Assembly: GCA_963722295.1 (NCBI GenBank)
Contig: CAVRLB010000003.1
Location: forward strand, 263,718-327,717
Direction of reading: 5' to 3'
Length of the DNA stretch: 64,000 nucleotides
Source of the DNA: Brooklawnia sp032229645
Lineage (GTDB): Bacteria; Actinomycetota; Actinomycetes; Propionibacteriales; Propionibacteriaceae
Shown: piece after piece, positions 42,086 to 50,903 of the stretch
Numbering within the stretch: position 1 is the stretch's first letter
Layout of the letters: each line of letters starts with the position of its first letter
Position numbers and translations under genes: made by a program
The notes under the pieces: model-generated
What the model was told of the DNA's origin: nothing
Databases searched by the model: none
Seen by the model: the letters and a program-made list of their open reading frames with translations, nothing else

Positions 42086-44574
42086 GGGTCCCGATGTCTT
42101 GGCTGCGCGAACTGGTCGCGCTGCCGCCCGCTACCACCACCCAGCAGATCGCCGACGCGCTGACCCGTGTCGGCCTGCAGGTCGAGCGCATTGAGGCTAC
42201 CGGTGCCGATATCACCGGCCCGGTCGTCGTCGGACGCGTCCTCGAATTCGTCGATGAGCCCCAGAAGAACGGCAAGATCATCCGCTGGTGCCAGGTTGAT
42301 GTCGGCGAGGGGCCGCGCGGCATCATCTGCGGTGCGCACAACTTCGCCGCCGGTGACGCCGTTGTGGTTGCGCTGCCAGGGGCGGTACTGCCCGGCGGAT
42401 TCGAGATCTCGGCCCGCAAGACCTACGGTCACATCTCCGACGGCATGATCTGCGCGGTCGATGAGCTCGGTATCGGCGAAGACCACACCGGCATTCTGGT
42501 ACTTCCCGAGCAGATTGACGGCGCGCCGGTCACGCTAGGAGCCGATGCCATGAAACTGCTGCAGGCGCGCGACGAAGTGTTGGAGATCGACGTCACCCCC
42601 GATTCCGGGCACTGCCTGGGCATGCGTGGCATCGCACGAGAAACGGCGCAGGCCTTCGGTGTGGATTTCACCGATCCGTACGCCCCTATCGCGTTCGAGC
42701 AGACCGGTGGCGGGTACCCGGTCCGGCTGGACTCGCCCGGCTGTTCGCTGTTCAGCGCGTTGACCATCACCGGGCTGGATCCTCAGGCAGCCACCCCACT
42801 GTGGATGTCGCACCGGTTGACTGCCGCCGGGATGCGTTCCATTCGCCTGGCCGTCGACATCACCAATTACGTGATGCTCGAATCCGGGCAGCCGTTGCAC
42901 GCCTACGACGCGGACGCACTGCAGGGCACCATCGTCGTCCGGCAGGCGACCGAAGGCGAGCGCCTGGTCACCCTCGATGACGTCGACCGCACGCTATCGT
43001 CCGAGGACTTGCTGATCACCGACGACTCCGGCCCGATCGGTCTGGCCGGTGTGATGGGCGGCCAGACCACCGAACTCACCGCGTCCACCCGCAACATCGT
43101 GCTGGAAGCGGCTCACTTCGATCCGGCCACGATCGGGCGAATCTTCCGTCGGCACAAGTTGCCGTCGGAGGCATCCGCTCGTTTCGCACGCGGCGTCGAT
43201 CCGGCATTGCCGCCTGCCGCCGCTAGGACCGCGGCGCGGTTGATGGTCGAATTGGGCGGTGGCGTGCTGTCGGATGCCTTTACGGTGACCGGCGAGGTCG
43301 CCGCGATGCCGGTTCAGCGGATACGGGCGGATCTGCCCGCCACGATCCTGGGCGCCGAGATCAGCACTCAGCAAACAATCGATGTGCTGACGGCGTCCTG
43401 CGTCGAGGTCACCGAGCAGGCCGATTGCCGGCTCACATTGGTGCCGCCGACCTGGCGTGGCGACCTGGTCGATCCCTACGACTATGTCGAAGAGGTCGGA
43501 CGAAAGCTGGGCTTGGAACTGATCACCCCCCAGGTGCCCAGAGCCACCGCCGGACGTGGGCTGAGCTTCGAGCAGCGTTCGCGGCGCGCGGTGCTGGCCG
43601 CGGCCGCCGAGGCGGGTTTCGCCGAGCTGATAACACTGCCATTCATCAGCACCGCCGAACTCAACAAGCTCGGGCTGGCTACCGACGATCAGCGTCGCGC
43701 TGTGGTGCGGCTGGCTAATCCGCTGGCCGACACGCAGCCGTATCTGCGCACCACGCTGTTGCCGGGCCTGTTCGGCGCTGTCACCCGCAACACTTCGCGG
43801 TCACAAGACGATCTCGCGCTCTTCGAGTGCGGCTCGGTCTTCTGGCAGAACGACGCGCCTGCCGCACCGATCCCCGACGTCCGCCAGCGTCCCAGCGAGG
43901 CTGCGATCGAGGCCGTCACCGGTAATCTGCCCGATCAGCCTCGGATGCTGGCTGCCGTGCTCACCGGCAACTGGTTGCCAGCGAGCTGGCAGCGTCCGGC
44001 AGTGAAGGCCGACTGGACGCATGCCGTCTACTTCGCCGAGACAGCGGCCGCTGCGCTGGGGCTGAAATTGGTTCGCCGCGCCGGCACCAACGCTGTCTGG
44101 CATCCGGGACGCTGCGCCGAACTCGGCATCCGGGCCGCCGAAGAGTTCGTCGTGCTCGGGAATGCCGGAGAACTGCATCCCTCGGTGATCAAGGCCTACG
44201 GCTTGCCGGAGCGGGCCTGCGCGGCTGAGCTGGATCTCGATCGGCTGATCGCTGCGGCCCCGCGCGGCGGCGAGATTGCACCGCTGTCGTCCTATCCGCT
44301 GACCAAGCAGGATGTCGCCCTGATCGTGGACCTAGATCAGCCCGCCGATGAGGTGCGCCAAGCGCTGGTGGATGGGGCAGGGGAGTTGCTGGAGTCGATT
44401 CGGCTGTTCGACATCTTCACCGGAAGCCAGGCCGGTGACGGCAAGAAGTCGCTCGCTTTCGCGCTCGGTTTCCGGGCCCCCGATCGGACGTTGACCGAGG
44501 CCGAGGCCGCGGTTGCTCGCGAGGCTGCGGTTGCCAAGGCCGCCGAGGTCTGCGGAGCTGTTCAGCGGGCTTGA
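42082..44574 (+). CDS. pheT: phenylalanyl-tRNA synthetase beta subunit
   Basis: An 830-residue subunit starting MRVPMSWLRELVALP. It carries the EMAP/OB tRNA-binding domain (about 40-150), the B3/B4 editing domain (HRLTAAGMRSIRLAVDITNYVM and the HAYDAD region), the B5 domain, the catalytic-like core and the C-terminal ferredoxin-fold anticodon-binding domain (SSYPLTKQDVALIVD to the end). Full length. GGAGG precedes the ATG, which overlaps the pheS stop. Confidence 0.95.
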   Translation: MRVPMSWLRELVALPPATTTQQIADALTRVGLQVERIEATGADITGPVVVGRVLEFVDEPQKNGKIIRWCQVDVGEGPRGIICGAHNFAAGDAVVVALPGAVLPGGFEISARKTYGHISDGMICAVDELGIGEDHTGILVLPEQIDGAPVTLGADAMKLLQARDEVLEIDVTPDSGHCLGMRGIARETAQAFGVDFTDPYAPIAFEQTGGGYPVRLDSPGCSLFSALTITGLDPQAATPLWMSHRLTAAGMRSIRLAVDITNYVMLESGQPLHAYDADALQGTIVVRQATEGERLVTLDDVDRTLSSEDLLITDDSGPIGLAGVMGGQTTELTASTRNIVLEAAHFDPATIGRIFRRHKLPSEASARFARGVDPALPPAAARTAARLMVELGGGVLSDAFTVTGEVAAMPVQRIRADLPATILGAEISTQQTIDVLTASCVEVTEQADCRLTLVPPTWRGDLVDPYDYVEEVGRKLGLELITPQVPRATAGRGLSFEQRSRRAVLAAAAEAGFAELITLPFISTAELNKLGLATDDQRRAVVRLANPLADTQPYLRTTLLPGLFGAVTRNTSRSQDDLALFECGSVFWQNDAPAAPIPDVRQRPSEAAIEAVTGNLPDQPRMLAAVLTGNWLPASWQRPAVKADWTHAVYFAETAAAALGLKLVRRAGTNAVWHPGRCAELGIRAAEEFVVLGNAGELHPSVIKAYGLPERACAAELDLDRLIAAAPRGGEIAPLSSYPLTKQDVALIVDLDQPADEVRQALVDGAGELLESIRLFDIFTGSQAGDGKKSLAFALGFRAPDRTLTEAEAAVAREAAVAKAAEVCGAVQRA

Positions 44575-44588
44575 CACGTTAGCGGAAT

Positions 44589-44651
44589 CAACCAACGGCG
44601 GGGCCCCGGAAACACCGGTGATGCCGGTTATAGGGGGTCTGCCGTTGGTTG
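44589..44651. terminator. hairpin between pheT and the convergent DUF2200 gene
   Basis: CAACCAACGGC (44589-44599) and GCCGTTGGTTG (44641-44651) pair perfectly; the 41-nt loop contains an inner CACCGG/CCGGTT hairpin. A probable bidirectional terminator. Confidence 0.6.
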
Positions 44652-45014
44652 CTACGTGCGCAAGATCTTCTCCATGGTCCTGCCTTTGGCCAATTCGTCG
44701 ACCAACTTGTCCATGTAGCGAGTCTTCTGCATCACAGGCTCCTCGATCTCCTCGACCCTGACGCCACACACCACACCCTTGATCAGGGACGCATTGGCGT
44801 TCATCGGGGCGACAGTGAATAGGTCTTCGAACGTGGTCTCGTTCGCCAGATGCTCCGCGAGTTCGGCGTCGCTGAAGCCTGTCAACCAGGTGAGCACCTG
44901 GTCGAGTTCGTCCTTGGTGCGTCCCTTTTTCTCCACCTTCGCGATGTACAGCGGATAGACCGACGAGAACGGCATCTGGTAAATGCGCTTGAGGGTCTTT
45001 TCGTCCGTCTTCAT
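44652..45014 (-). CDS. DUF2200 family protein
   Basis: A 120-residue cytoplasmic protein matching the DUF2200 pattern: short N-terminal IYQMPFSSVYPLYIAKVEKKGRT, then LTGFSDAEL and a C-terminal KLVDELAKGRTMEKILR. Function is unknown. The ATG at 45014 is preferred over one at 45041. It lies convergent to pheT, and an ABC permease remnant lies immediately upstream. Confidence 0.85.
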   Translation of the reverse strand: MKTDEKTLKRIYQMPFSSVYPLYIAKVEKKGRTKDELDQVLTWLTGFSDAELAEHLANETTFEDLFTVAPMNANASLIKGVVCGVRVEEIEEPVMQKTRYMDKLVDELAKGRTMEKILRT

Positions 45015-45434
45015 GTCTGAAATCGTACCGAGCCGCCGCAATGCCGAACCGGTCGCGCCGCCACCTCGGCGAAGGCGGTGCCGGCGAGCTGGCTATCAAG
45101 CCCGGGCGGTGCGGCACCGATCAACAGGCCGAGCACCGCCAGCTCGAAGACCCAGCCGAGCATCGAGTCTGGTTCCAGCCGCAGCGCCAAGGCGAAAGGA
45201 CCGTGTACCCATCTCGCGGCGGACGAGCGTCCGGCGCGCTGCAGAATGGTTCCGACGCCGAAGTCGCGTCGCCCGGATAGATATAGCGTCCCCGCGGTGA
45301 GCACACCAGCCAACGCGACAGATAACAGCGGTAACCAGAACATGTTCGCGGCGAACGCCTCGGCATGCCGGGCCCACCCGAACGGGGTGAACCAGACCAG
45401 TGCCGGAGCGATCCCCGCATCGGCACGATCACGA
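45011..45434 (-). pseudogene. remnant of an ABC-2 type exporter permease
   Basis: Translated on the minus strand without an initiating codon, the frame reads PALVWFTPFGWARHAEAF, then MFWLPLLSVALAGVLTAG, LYLSGRRDFGVGTIL and LEPDSMLGWVFELAVLG. The order and wording match the middle of permeases annotated as exporters of polyketide antibiotics (normally over 500 residues). Only about 140 residues remain, cut at the 5' side by the fic gene and ending in a non-homologous tail at 45011. Likely a decayed transporter. Confidence 0.65.
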
Positions 45435-46517
45435 CTATTCGGGACGCGTCAGCACGTTCAAAAACTCATCGTTAACGAAGAGCGCATCCCTACCCATTCT
45501 GACGCCGCTCAGCAGTCCCGCCTCAACCAGCGCATGAAGCCAAGTGGACGCGGTCTGTCGCGAGACATCGCAGCGTTCGGCCACGATGCTGATACGGCAG
45601 TATGGCTGTTCGAAAAGAACGGCGAGAAATTGAGCGTCCCGTCCACCTGGGGTGGCGGCACGGGCCCGCTCGGCGATGTTGTCTTGACATATGCGGATAG
45701 AGTCGATCTTTCGGATTGTCGACGTCGCCGACTCGCGGACGGCCTCAAGCATGTAGAGGATCCAGTCAATCCACGCGTCGTCCGCAGTCACCGCGCGCAG
45801 CAGGCGGTAGTAGTCATTCTTCCGGTCGATGATCGCGCGCGAGAGGTAGAGAATGGGATCGCGTAGCAGGCCCGCCTCAATCAACATGAGTATGTTGATG
45901 ACGCGGCCCGTCCGCCCATTGCCGTCGTGGAACGGATGGATCGCCTCGAACTGGTAATGGGCAACTGCCATGCGCACCAACGGGTCAAGGTCATCCTCGG
46001 CGTGAATGAACCGCTCCCAGGCCGCGAGCTTGTCACGAATGAGGTCTGCTCCGTCGGGTGGTGCATAGACGACCTGTCGCGTGACTGGATTCGCGATCCG
46101 TGTGCCCGGGACCGCACGGACCGCCACCTCGCGCCCCTGGAGAGCTGAGCAGATACGAGTTGCCGTCGTGGCGGTAAGCGGTCGGTCTCTGATCGCGTCA
46201 ACCCCAGCGAACAGCGCGCTACGATAGCGCAGTGTCTCCTTCGTGGCGTGGTCGCCGCCACCCGAGTCTGCGTGTTTGAACAGCTCGTCTGCTGTTGTCA
46301 CGATGTTCTCAATCTCGGAACTTGCCTGCGCTTCGAGCAGCGGGACAGCGTGAATCAGGATGTTGGCGTTCGGTAGCAATTGCCCGGCTTGGGAAAGCGT
46401 GGCCAGCGCCGTTCGGGCGTCAATCGTCGCCTTGAGCACCCGCTTGGGTTCAAGGTCCGTGCCTGCAGGTGGCAGCGGCGGCAGGTCGTTGAACGGGATG
46501 CCAGGGCTCCAGTCCAC
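45435..46517 (-). CDS. Fic domain protein with class II inhibitory helix and winged-helix C-terminus
   Basis: A 360-residue protein starting at GTG 46517. The Fic active-site motif HPFHDGNGRTGR (194-205) is intact. The N-terminal inhibitory motif SSEIEN places Glu70 in the (S/T)xxxE(G/N) pattern, so the enzyme should be self-inhibited until activated. Residues ~300-355 form a winged-helix DNA-binding-like domain (ISIVAERCDVSRQTASTWLHAL). Fic proteins transfer AMP from ATP to target hydroxyls. The target is unknown. Confidence 0.92.
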   Translation of the reverse strand: MDWSPGIPFNDLPPLPPAGTDLEPKRVLKATIDARTALATLSQAGQLLPNANILIHAVPLLEAQASSEIENIVTTADELFKHADSGGGDHATKETLRYRSALFAGVDAIRDRPLTATTATRICSALQGREVAVRAVPGTRIANPVTRQVVYAPPDGADLIRDKLAAWERFIHAEDDLDPLVRMAVAHYQFEAIHPFHDGNGRTGRVINILMLIEAGLLRDPILYLSRAIIDRKNDYYRLLRAVTADDAWIDWILYMLEAVRESATSTIRKIDSIRICQDNIAERARAATPGGRDAQFLAVLFEQPYCRISIVAERCDVSRQTASTWLHALVEAGLLSGVRMGRDALFVNDEFLNVLTRPE

Positions 46518-46548
46518 GTGTCAGATCCTTCGACAGTTCCGCATGTTA

Positions 46549-46575
46549 TGTTAATAATACGAGATAATTTTAACA
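46549..46575. promoter_or_regulatory. AT-rich imperfect palindrome upstream of fic
   Basis: TGTTAATAAT (46549-46558) faces ATAATTTTAACA (46564-46575). The outer TGTTAA/TTAACA arms are exact. It is the most AT-rich spot in this otherwise GC-rich block and lies 32-58 bp upstream of the fic start. Candidate promoter/operator, possibly bound by the Fic protein's own winged-helix domain. Confidence 0.4.
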
Positions 46576-46745
46576 CGTTTTGAAGATGTGTCAGGCGACT
46601 CGACACGAAGTCAAAGCCTCGCCGTCGACGGGTGCCAGAGTCACGAATGCGGAGCCACTTCGGACATGGGCACCAGACCGCTTCGGCTCGGTGCCGCAGC
46701 TGGCTGCACGGTTGACGTCAGAACGATGTGGTCGGGCCGCCGGGA

Positions 46746-47228
46746 TCATCGCGTTCCATAGCCGAATTGGCGCCAGACTTCGTAGACGGCGACCGCTGCG
46801 GTACTGGCCAGATTCAGGGAACGCGACCCCGGAAGCATCGGCAGTTGCAGGATGTCGGTAGTCCGAGAATCTGCGAGCACCTCGGGAGCCAGGCCGGTGG
46901 GTTCGGGCCCGAAAAGCAGGACATCTCCCGACTGGAAGCGCACGTCGGTGAAGGGCCTGCTCGCCCGGGCAGAGAAGGCGAAGACGCGGGCCGGGAGCAG
47001 CGCGGCGTAGGCCTCGTCCAAATTCTGGTGAGCATAGAAGTTGGCCTGGTCCCGGTAGTCCAGGCCCGCCCGGCGCAGCTTGGTGTCGTCCAGATCGAAG
47101 CCCAGCGGTCCGGCCACGTGAAATTCGCATCCGGTGATGGCCGATAACCGCATGGTCGCCCCGGTGTTGTTGGGAATACAGGGACGATCGAAGAGCACTC
47201 TAATCGGGCAGGGCGTCGGTTCAGTCAT
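46746..47228 (-). CDS. trmL: tRNA (cytidine34-2'-O)-methyltransferase
   Basis: A 160-residue minimal SPOUT methyltransferase with PCIPNNTGATMRLSAITGC near the N-terminus, LLFGPEPTGL in the middle and the knot LPMLPGSRSLNLASTAAVAVYE. It modifies the wobble position of tRNA-Leu. The start overlaps the stop of the upstream pseudouridine synthase by 8 bp, so the two RNA-modification genes are cotranscribed. Confidence 0.92.
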   Translation of the reverse strand: MTEPTPCPIRVLFDRPCIPNNTGATMRLSAITGCEFHVAGPLGFDLDDTKLRRAGLDYRDQANFYAHQNLDEAYAALLPARVFAFSARASRPFTDVRFQSGDVLLFGPEPTGLAPEVLADSRTTDILQLPMLPGSRSLNLASTAAVAVYEVWRQFGYGTR

Positions 47229-48141
47229 TGGGGGGCCAATCGAGTGGGTGATTGCTGGTGAAGCAACGGCGACTGGCGTCCACGGGGTCAGTGAATGTTA
47301 ATTCCCGTGCCACCAATTGCAGGGGAGTGGAGAAGTCGTCCAAATCGACATCTTGGACAATGGGATAGAGCGGGTCACCCACGATAGGGATACCCAGACC
47401 ATTCAGATGCACCCGTAGCTGATGGGTTCGTCCGGTGAGTGGGGTGAGCTTGTAGCGGCCGGTGCCGCCATGGCGTTCGGCCAATTCGATCAACGTCTCG
47501 GAGTTGGGCTCACGGTCCGGGTACACGACCGCCTGCAGATTTCCTCGTTCTTTGACGATATGGTTGCGCACTGTTTGCGGGAATTCGAGCAAATCCGACA
47601 CTGGCGCCAGGGCTTCGTAGTGCTTATCGATCTGACGATGCCTGAATGCCTCCTGATAGGCACCGCGCCATTTCTTCTCGGTGGTCAACACCAGCACACC
47701 GGCGGTCAGCCGATCAAGGCGGTGCGCGGGAGATGCGTCCGGGTAACCCAGTTCGTTGCGTACTCGGACGACTACCGATTGCAGCACGTGATTGCCCCGG
47801 GGAATTGTGGCCAGAAAGTGTGGTTTGTCCACCACCACGATGCGTTCGTCGGCGTAAAGCACCTCGATTTCGAATGGCACCTCCGCCTCGTCACGGCGAT
47901 CGCGGTGGAACCAGATGAAGGTGTGCGGCTGGTAAGGCTCGTGGCCGTTAATCGGCGTGCCATCGGTCAGGACGAACCGGCCATCGGCCAGCATTCGGGC
48001 CGTCGGAGCCTGCTGGGAGATCTTGAAGAACAGAAAATCCGACAGCGTTTCCCATTCGGGTGATTCCTTGCCCCGGTCAGGGGTACGGACCCAGGCGGCC
48101 TGCAGCCCATGACGAGGCGGCAGAGGGGAACGCGGTGGCAC
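47221..48141 (-). CDS. RluA-family pseudouridine synthase
   Basis: A 306-residue enzyme beginning at a GTG. The catalytic aspartate motif is HRLDRLTAGVLVLTT, followed by KHYEAL and GRTHQLRVHLNGLGIPIVGDPLY. An S4-like N-terminal region is weak. RluA enzymes convert uridine to pseudouridine in 23S rRNA or tRNA; the target is not readable. It is coupled to trmL. Confidence 0.9.
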   Translation of the reverse strand: MPPRSPLPPRHGLQAAWVRTPDRGKESPEWETLSDFLFFKISQQAPTARMLADGRFVLTDGTPINGHEPYQPHTFIWFHRDRRDEAEVPFEIEVLYADERIVVVDKPHFLATIPRGNHVLQSVVVRVRNELGYPDASPAHRLDRLTAGVLVLTTEKKWRGAYQEAFRHRQIDKHYEALAPVSDLLEFPQTVRNHIVKERGNLQAVVYPDREPNSETLIELAERHGGTGRYKLTPLTGRTHQLRVHLNGLGIPIVGDPLYPIVQDVDLDDFSTPLQLVARELTFTDPVDASRRCFTSNHPLDWPPND

Positions 48142-48194
48142 AGCGACAACAGTACTGCCGCAACCAGCGCTGTTTTCGGATCCTGGAGCTGTCG

Positions 48195-48587
48195 TCAGTC
48201 GGGAGCGACGACGGTCATACCGTGGGCTTTCGCCGCTTCGGCCAGCCGCTGGTTATAGCAGACGAATCCATCGAGGTCGTCGCCCAACTCGAGGGCCGTA
48301 GCGAGGTGCAGGGCATCGAGGCTGCGCAATATTGCTGGATCGAGGAAGGCTGCTGCCTCGAATGTCGCTGGTGATGGCGTGATGAGTATCAGGGAGTCCA
48401 GAACAGCCCGCGCCTGAACTATTTGATCGGGCGCAGTGCGGCGGGCTGCTCGCAGCAGCTCGGTCCGGGTGAGGTCCGAGGAAACCAGAGTGGGCGAGGT
48501 CTGCGATATCCAGCTTCGCAGTCTGCGGGTTTCTGGTTCCGCGACAACAAGCTTGACCAGTGCAGATGTGTCGGCGTAGAAAACCAT
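48195..48587 (-). CDS. PIN-domain ribonuclease toxin (VapC-like)
   Basis: A 130-residue PIN domain. Acidic metal-binding residues appear in FYADTSALVK (Asp6), SSDLTRTELLR (Glu), LRSLDALHLATA (Asp) and a C-terminal Asp region. It starts two bases after the stop of the Phd-type antitoxin gene, so the pair forms a toxin-antitoxin operon. Toxic RNA cleavage is the family's known activity; the RNA target is unknown. Confidence 0.9.
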   Translation of the reverse strand: MVFYADTSALVKLVVAEPETRRLRSWISQTSPTLVSSDLTRTELLRAARRTAPDQIVQARAVLDSLILITPSPATFEAAAFLDPAILRSLDALHLATALELGDDLDGFVCYNQRLAEAAKAHGMTVVAPD

Positions 48588-48589
48588 CG

Positions 48590-48862
48590 TCAGTATCTTT
48601 CGGCGTCTCGCGCTTCGCGCAAGGCATCTGACAACGGCTGCCCGGACGGGGGAGTCGGTAGCTCCGCCAGGGTCCGCCGAGCCGGTCGGGCTCGGCCGGA
48701 GTTCAATAGTCTCTGCAATGGCGAGTTGAACAGCGCGGTCAATTGCGCGACAGCCCGTCCGCGGTCGGTGATGGTGATCGTCTCCCCACGGATGGCCTGG
48801 GCTACCACGGCAGAGGCGTTCTGCTCGAGTGCCCGAATCCCCACTTCGCTCATGTTCTTCAT
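48590..48862 (-). CDS. Phd/YefM-type antitoxin
   Basis: A 90-residue protein with the N-terminal Phd DNA-binding fold (GIRALEQNASAVVAQAIRGETITITDRGRAVAQL) and a flexible C-terminus (LPTPPSGQPLSDALREARDAERY) that would thread into the PIN active site. The order, antitoxin first, is typical. ATG 48862 is used; an ATG three codons later is possible. Confidence 0.88.
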   Translation of the reverse strand: MKNMSEVGIRALEQNASAVVAQAIRGETITITDRGRAVAQLTALFNSPLQRLLNSGRARPARRTLAELPTPPSGQPLSDALREARDAERY

Positions 48863-48946
48863 TGTGGATCATGGTCGTGGACTGGCTGTCCGGTTGGTTT
48901 GGTGGCTGAGGTGCTTGGGCAGCGACCGTGTCCCGCTCGCGTTCCG

Positions 48947-50164
48947 TCAGTCGCTCAGACGTGTCTCGTCGCAGTACTCGGCGATGCGTCCGATCGCTTC
49001 GCGAAGCACCGCTTCCTCGGGTAGCGCCACCAATCGGAAGTGATCGGAGTAGGGCCAATTGAACCCACGGCCGTGGCTGACCAGGATCTTCTTGCGTTGC
49101 AGCAAGCCGAGCGCCCACTCTTCGTCATCATCGATGTCATACATCTCCGCATTCAGGTGCGGGAAGAGATAAAGCGCGCCGCGCGCAGGCCCACAGCTCA
49201 TTCCGGGGATCTCATTGAGCAGCTTGTGAGCGAGCTGCAGCTGGTCGTGGAAGCGTCCGCCAGGCTTGACCAGGTCATCGATCGACTGATAGCCACCGAG
49301 CGCGGTTTGAATGGCGTGCTGAGCCGGCACGTTGGCGCACATGCGCATATTCGCGAGCAGTTGCAGGCCTTCGAAGAGATCGGCGGCATCATCCAGCGGA
49401 CCGGTCGCGACCTGCCAGCCCGCGCGCCAGCCACAGGCCCGGTAGGCCTTGGAGAGTCCCGAGAAGGTGAAACACAAGACATCCGATCCGGTCAGCGTCG
49501 CCATGTTCGTGTGAACACCGGAGTAGATGATCTTCTCGTAAATCTCGTCGGCCAGCACAATCAGATTGTTGTCGCGGGCAATATCGACGATCTGGGTCAG
49601 CAACTCCCGCGTATAGACCGCGCCGGTCGGGTTGTTGGGGTTGATGATCACGATCGCCTTGGTGCGGCGGGTGATCTTCGACTTGATGTCGTCGACGTCA
49701 GGCTGCCAGCCATTCGACTCGTCGCACAGATAATGCACCGGATGCCCGCCCGACAACACGGTCTGTGCGGTCCATAGCGGATAGTCGGGCGCCGGAATGA
49801 GGATCTCGTCGCCGATATTGGTGAGTGCCTGCAAGGTCAGCGAAATCAGCTCGCTGACACCGTTACCGATAAGCACCTGTGGTACATCGACGTCCAGCCC
49901 GCGGGTCTGGTAGTAATTCGCAACGGCGGTGCGCGCCGAATAGATGCCGCGGGCGTCCGAATAGCCGTCGGACTCATGAAGATGCGAGATGAAGGTGCGT
50001 ACCATCGATTCGGGCGGTGCGAAGCCGAAATTGGCGAGATTGCCGATGTTGAGGTGCAGTACACGCTGCCCTTCAGCCTCCATGCGCTGAGCCTCAATCA
50101 TGTTCTTTCCGCGCACGTCGTAGTGCACACCCTGCAATCTGCTCGCCTGTTCGAATTTCGACAT
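48947..50164 (-). CDS. pyridoxal-phosphate aminotransferase (AlaA/AlaT-like)
   Basis: A 405-residue class I aminotransferase, closest in wording to glutamate-pyruvate aminotransferases: LHLNIGNLANFGF, NPNNPTGAVYTRELL, ADEIYEKIIY, and the Schiff-base lysine in SGLSKAYRACGWRAGW. It makes alanine from pyruvate and glutamate. The ATG at 50164 has AAAGG upstream. Divergent from a TetR gene. Substrate assignment is by family resemblance. Confidence 0.9.
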   Translation of the reverse strand: MSKFEQASRLQGVHYDVRGKNMIEAQRMEAEGQRVLHLNIGNLANFGFAPPESMVRTFISHLHESDGYSDARGIYSARTAVANYYQTRGLDVDVPQVLIGNGVSELISLTLQALTNIGDEILIPAPDYPLWTAQTVLSGGHPVHYLCDESNGWQPDVDDIKSKITRRTKAIVIINPNNPTGAVYTRELLTQIVDIARDNNLIVLADEIYEKIIYSGVHTNMATLTGSDVLCFTFSGLSKAYRACGWRAGWQVATGPLDDAADLFEGLQLLANMRMCANVPAQHAIQTALGGYQSIDDLVKPGGRFHDQLQLAHKLLNEIPGMSCGPARGALYLFPHLNAEMYDIDDDEEWALGLLQRKKILVSHGRGFNWPYSDHFRLVALPEEAVLREAIGRIAEYCDETRLSD

Positions 50165-50300
50165 CGTGTCGCCTTTCATCTGGTGAGGCTCCCGATCCAG
50201 CCCATCTGGCTGACGAAACCTCTGAGCAGAGTATCCCCGATCCGGCTGCGGAAACCGAAAATCTTCCGTCCACGGCGGAAGCTGCGGGTATGGTCGCAGG

Positions 50301-50903
50301 GTGGCAGTGAGACCGGCAGGCATCGTTGATGCCGCTTTGGGCATTCTCGACGCGTATGGACTGGCGGACCTGTCGATGCGGCGCATCGCTGATGCGCTGG
50401 GAGTCCAGGCGGCCGCGATCTACTGGCATTTCGCGAACAAGCAGACTCTGCTGGCCGCCGTGTCCGACGCGATTCTCGCCGGTCAGGCTGGCTGGGATGA
50501 CCAGCTATCACTCGAAGTGTGGGCTCGTGATCTGCGCGGTGTCCTTCTCGCACACCGCGACGGAGCCGAGCTGGTGGCTGCCAGCCTCGCGGTGGGATTG
50601 TGCGAACGCATCCCGGACGCCGGTGCGGTGGCTGCGTTCGAGTCGCACGGCTGGCAGCCCGATGAAGCCGGACGCGCCGCTCGTGCCATCGTGCACTTCA
50701 TCTTGGGTCATGTCATCCAGGAGCAGACCAGACAGAATCTGCTCGCCGTCGGGGTGTTGGCGCCACCGACGGAGGCTCTCGACGAAGAAGGCTTCGAACT
50801 CGGACTGCGGATGCTGATCAGCGGTGCTCGTGCGGTGGCGGCCGGCCGAGATTCTCGAGTCGATGGGTCGGACGGAGAACCGGACGTCAGCTACGCCGTT
50901 TGA
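50301..50903 (+). CDS. TetR family transcriptional regulator
   Basis: A 200-residue regulator with helix-turn-helix GLADLSMRRIADALGVQAAAIYWHFANKQ split over about residues 20-48, and a TetR-C-like ligand domain. The GTG start lies 6 nt after TATGGT (50289-50294), a leaderless arrangement. Its 3' end overlaps the convergent larE 3' end by 17 bp. The divergent aminotransferase gene is the nearest candidate target. Confidence 0.9.
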   Translation: MAVRPAGIVDAALGILDAYGLADLSMRRIADALGVQAAAIYWHFANKQTLLAAVSDAILAGQAGWDDQLSLEVWARDLRGVLLAHRDGAELVAASLAVGLCERIPDAGAVAAFESHGWQPDEAGRAARAIVHFILGHVIQEQTRQNLLAVGVLAPPTEALDEEGFELGLRMLISGARAVAAGRDSRVDGSDGEPDVSYAV

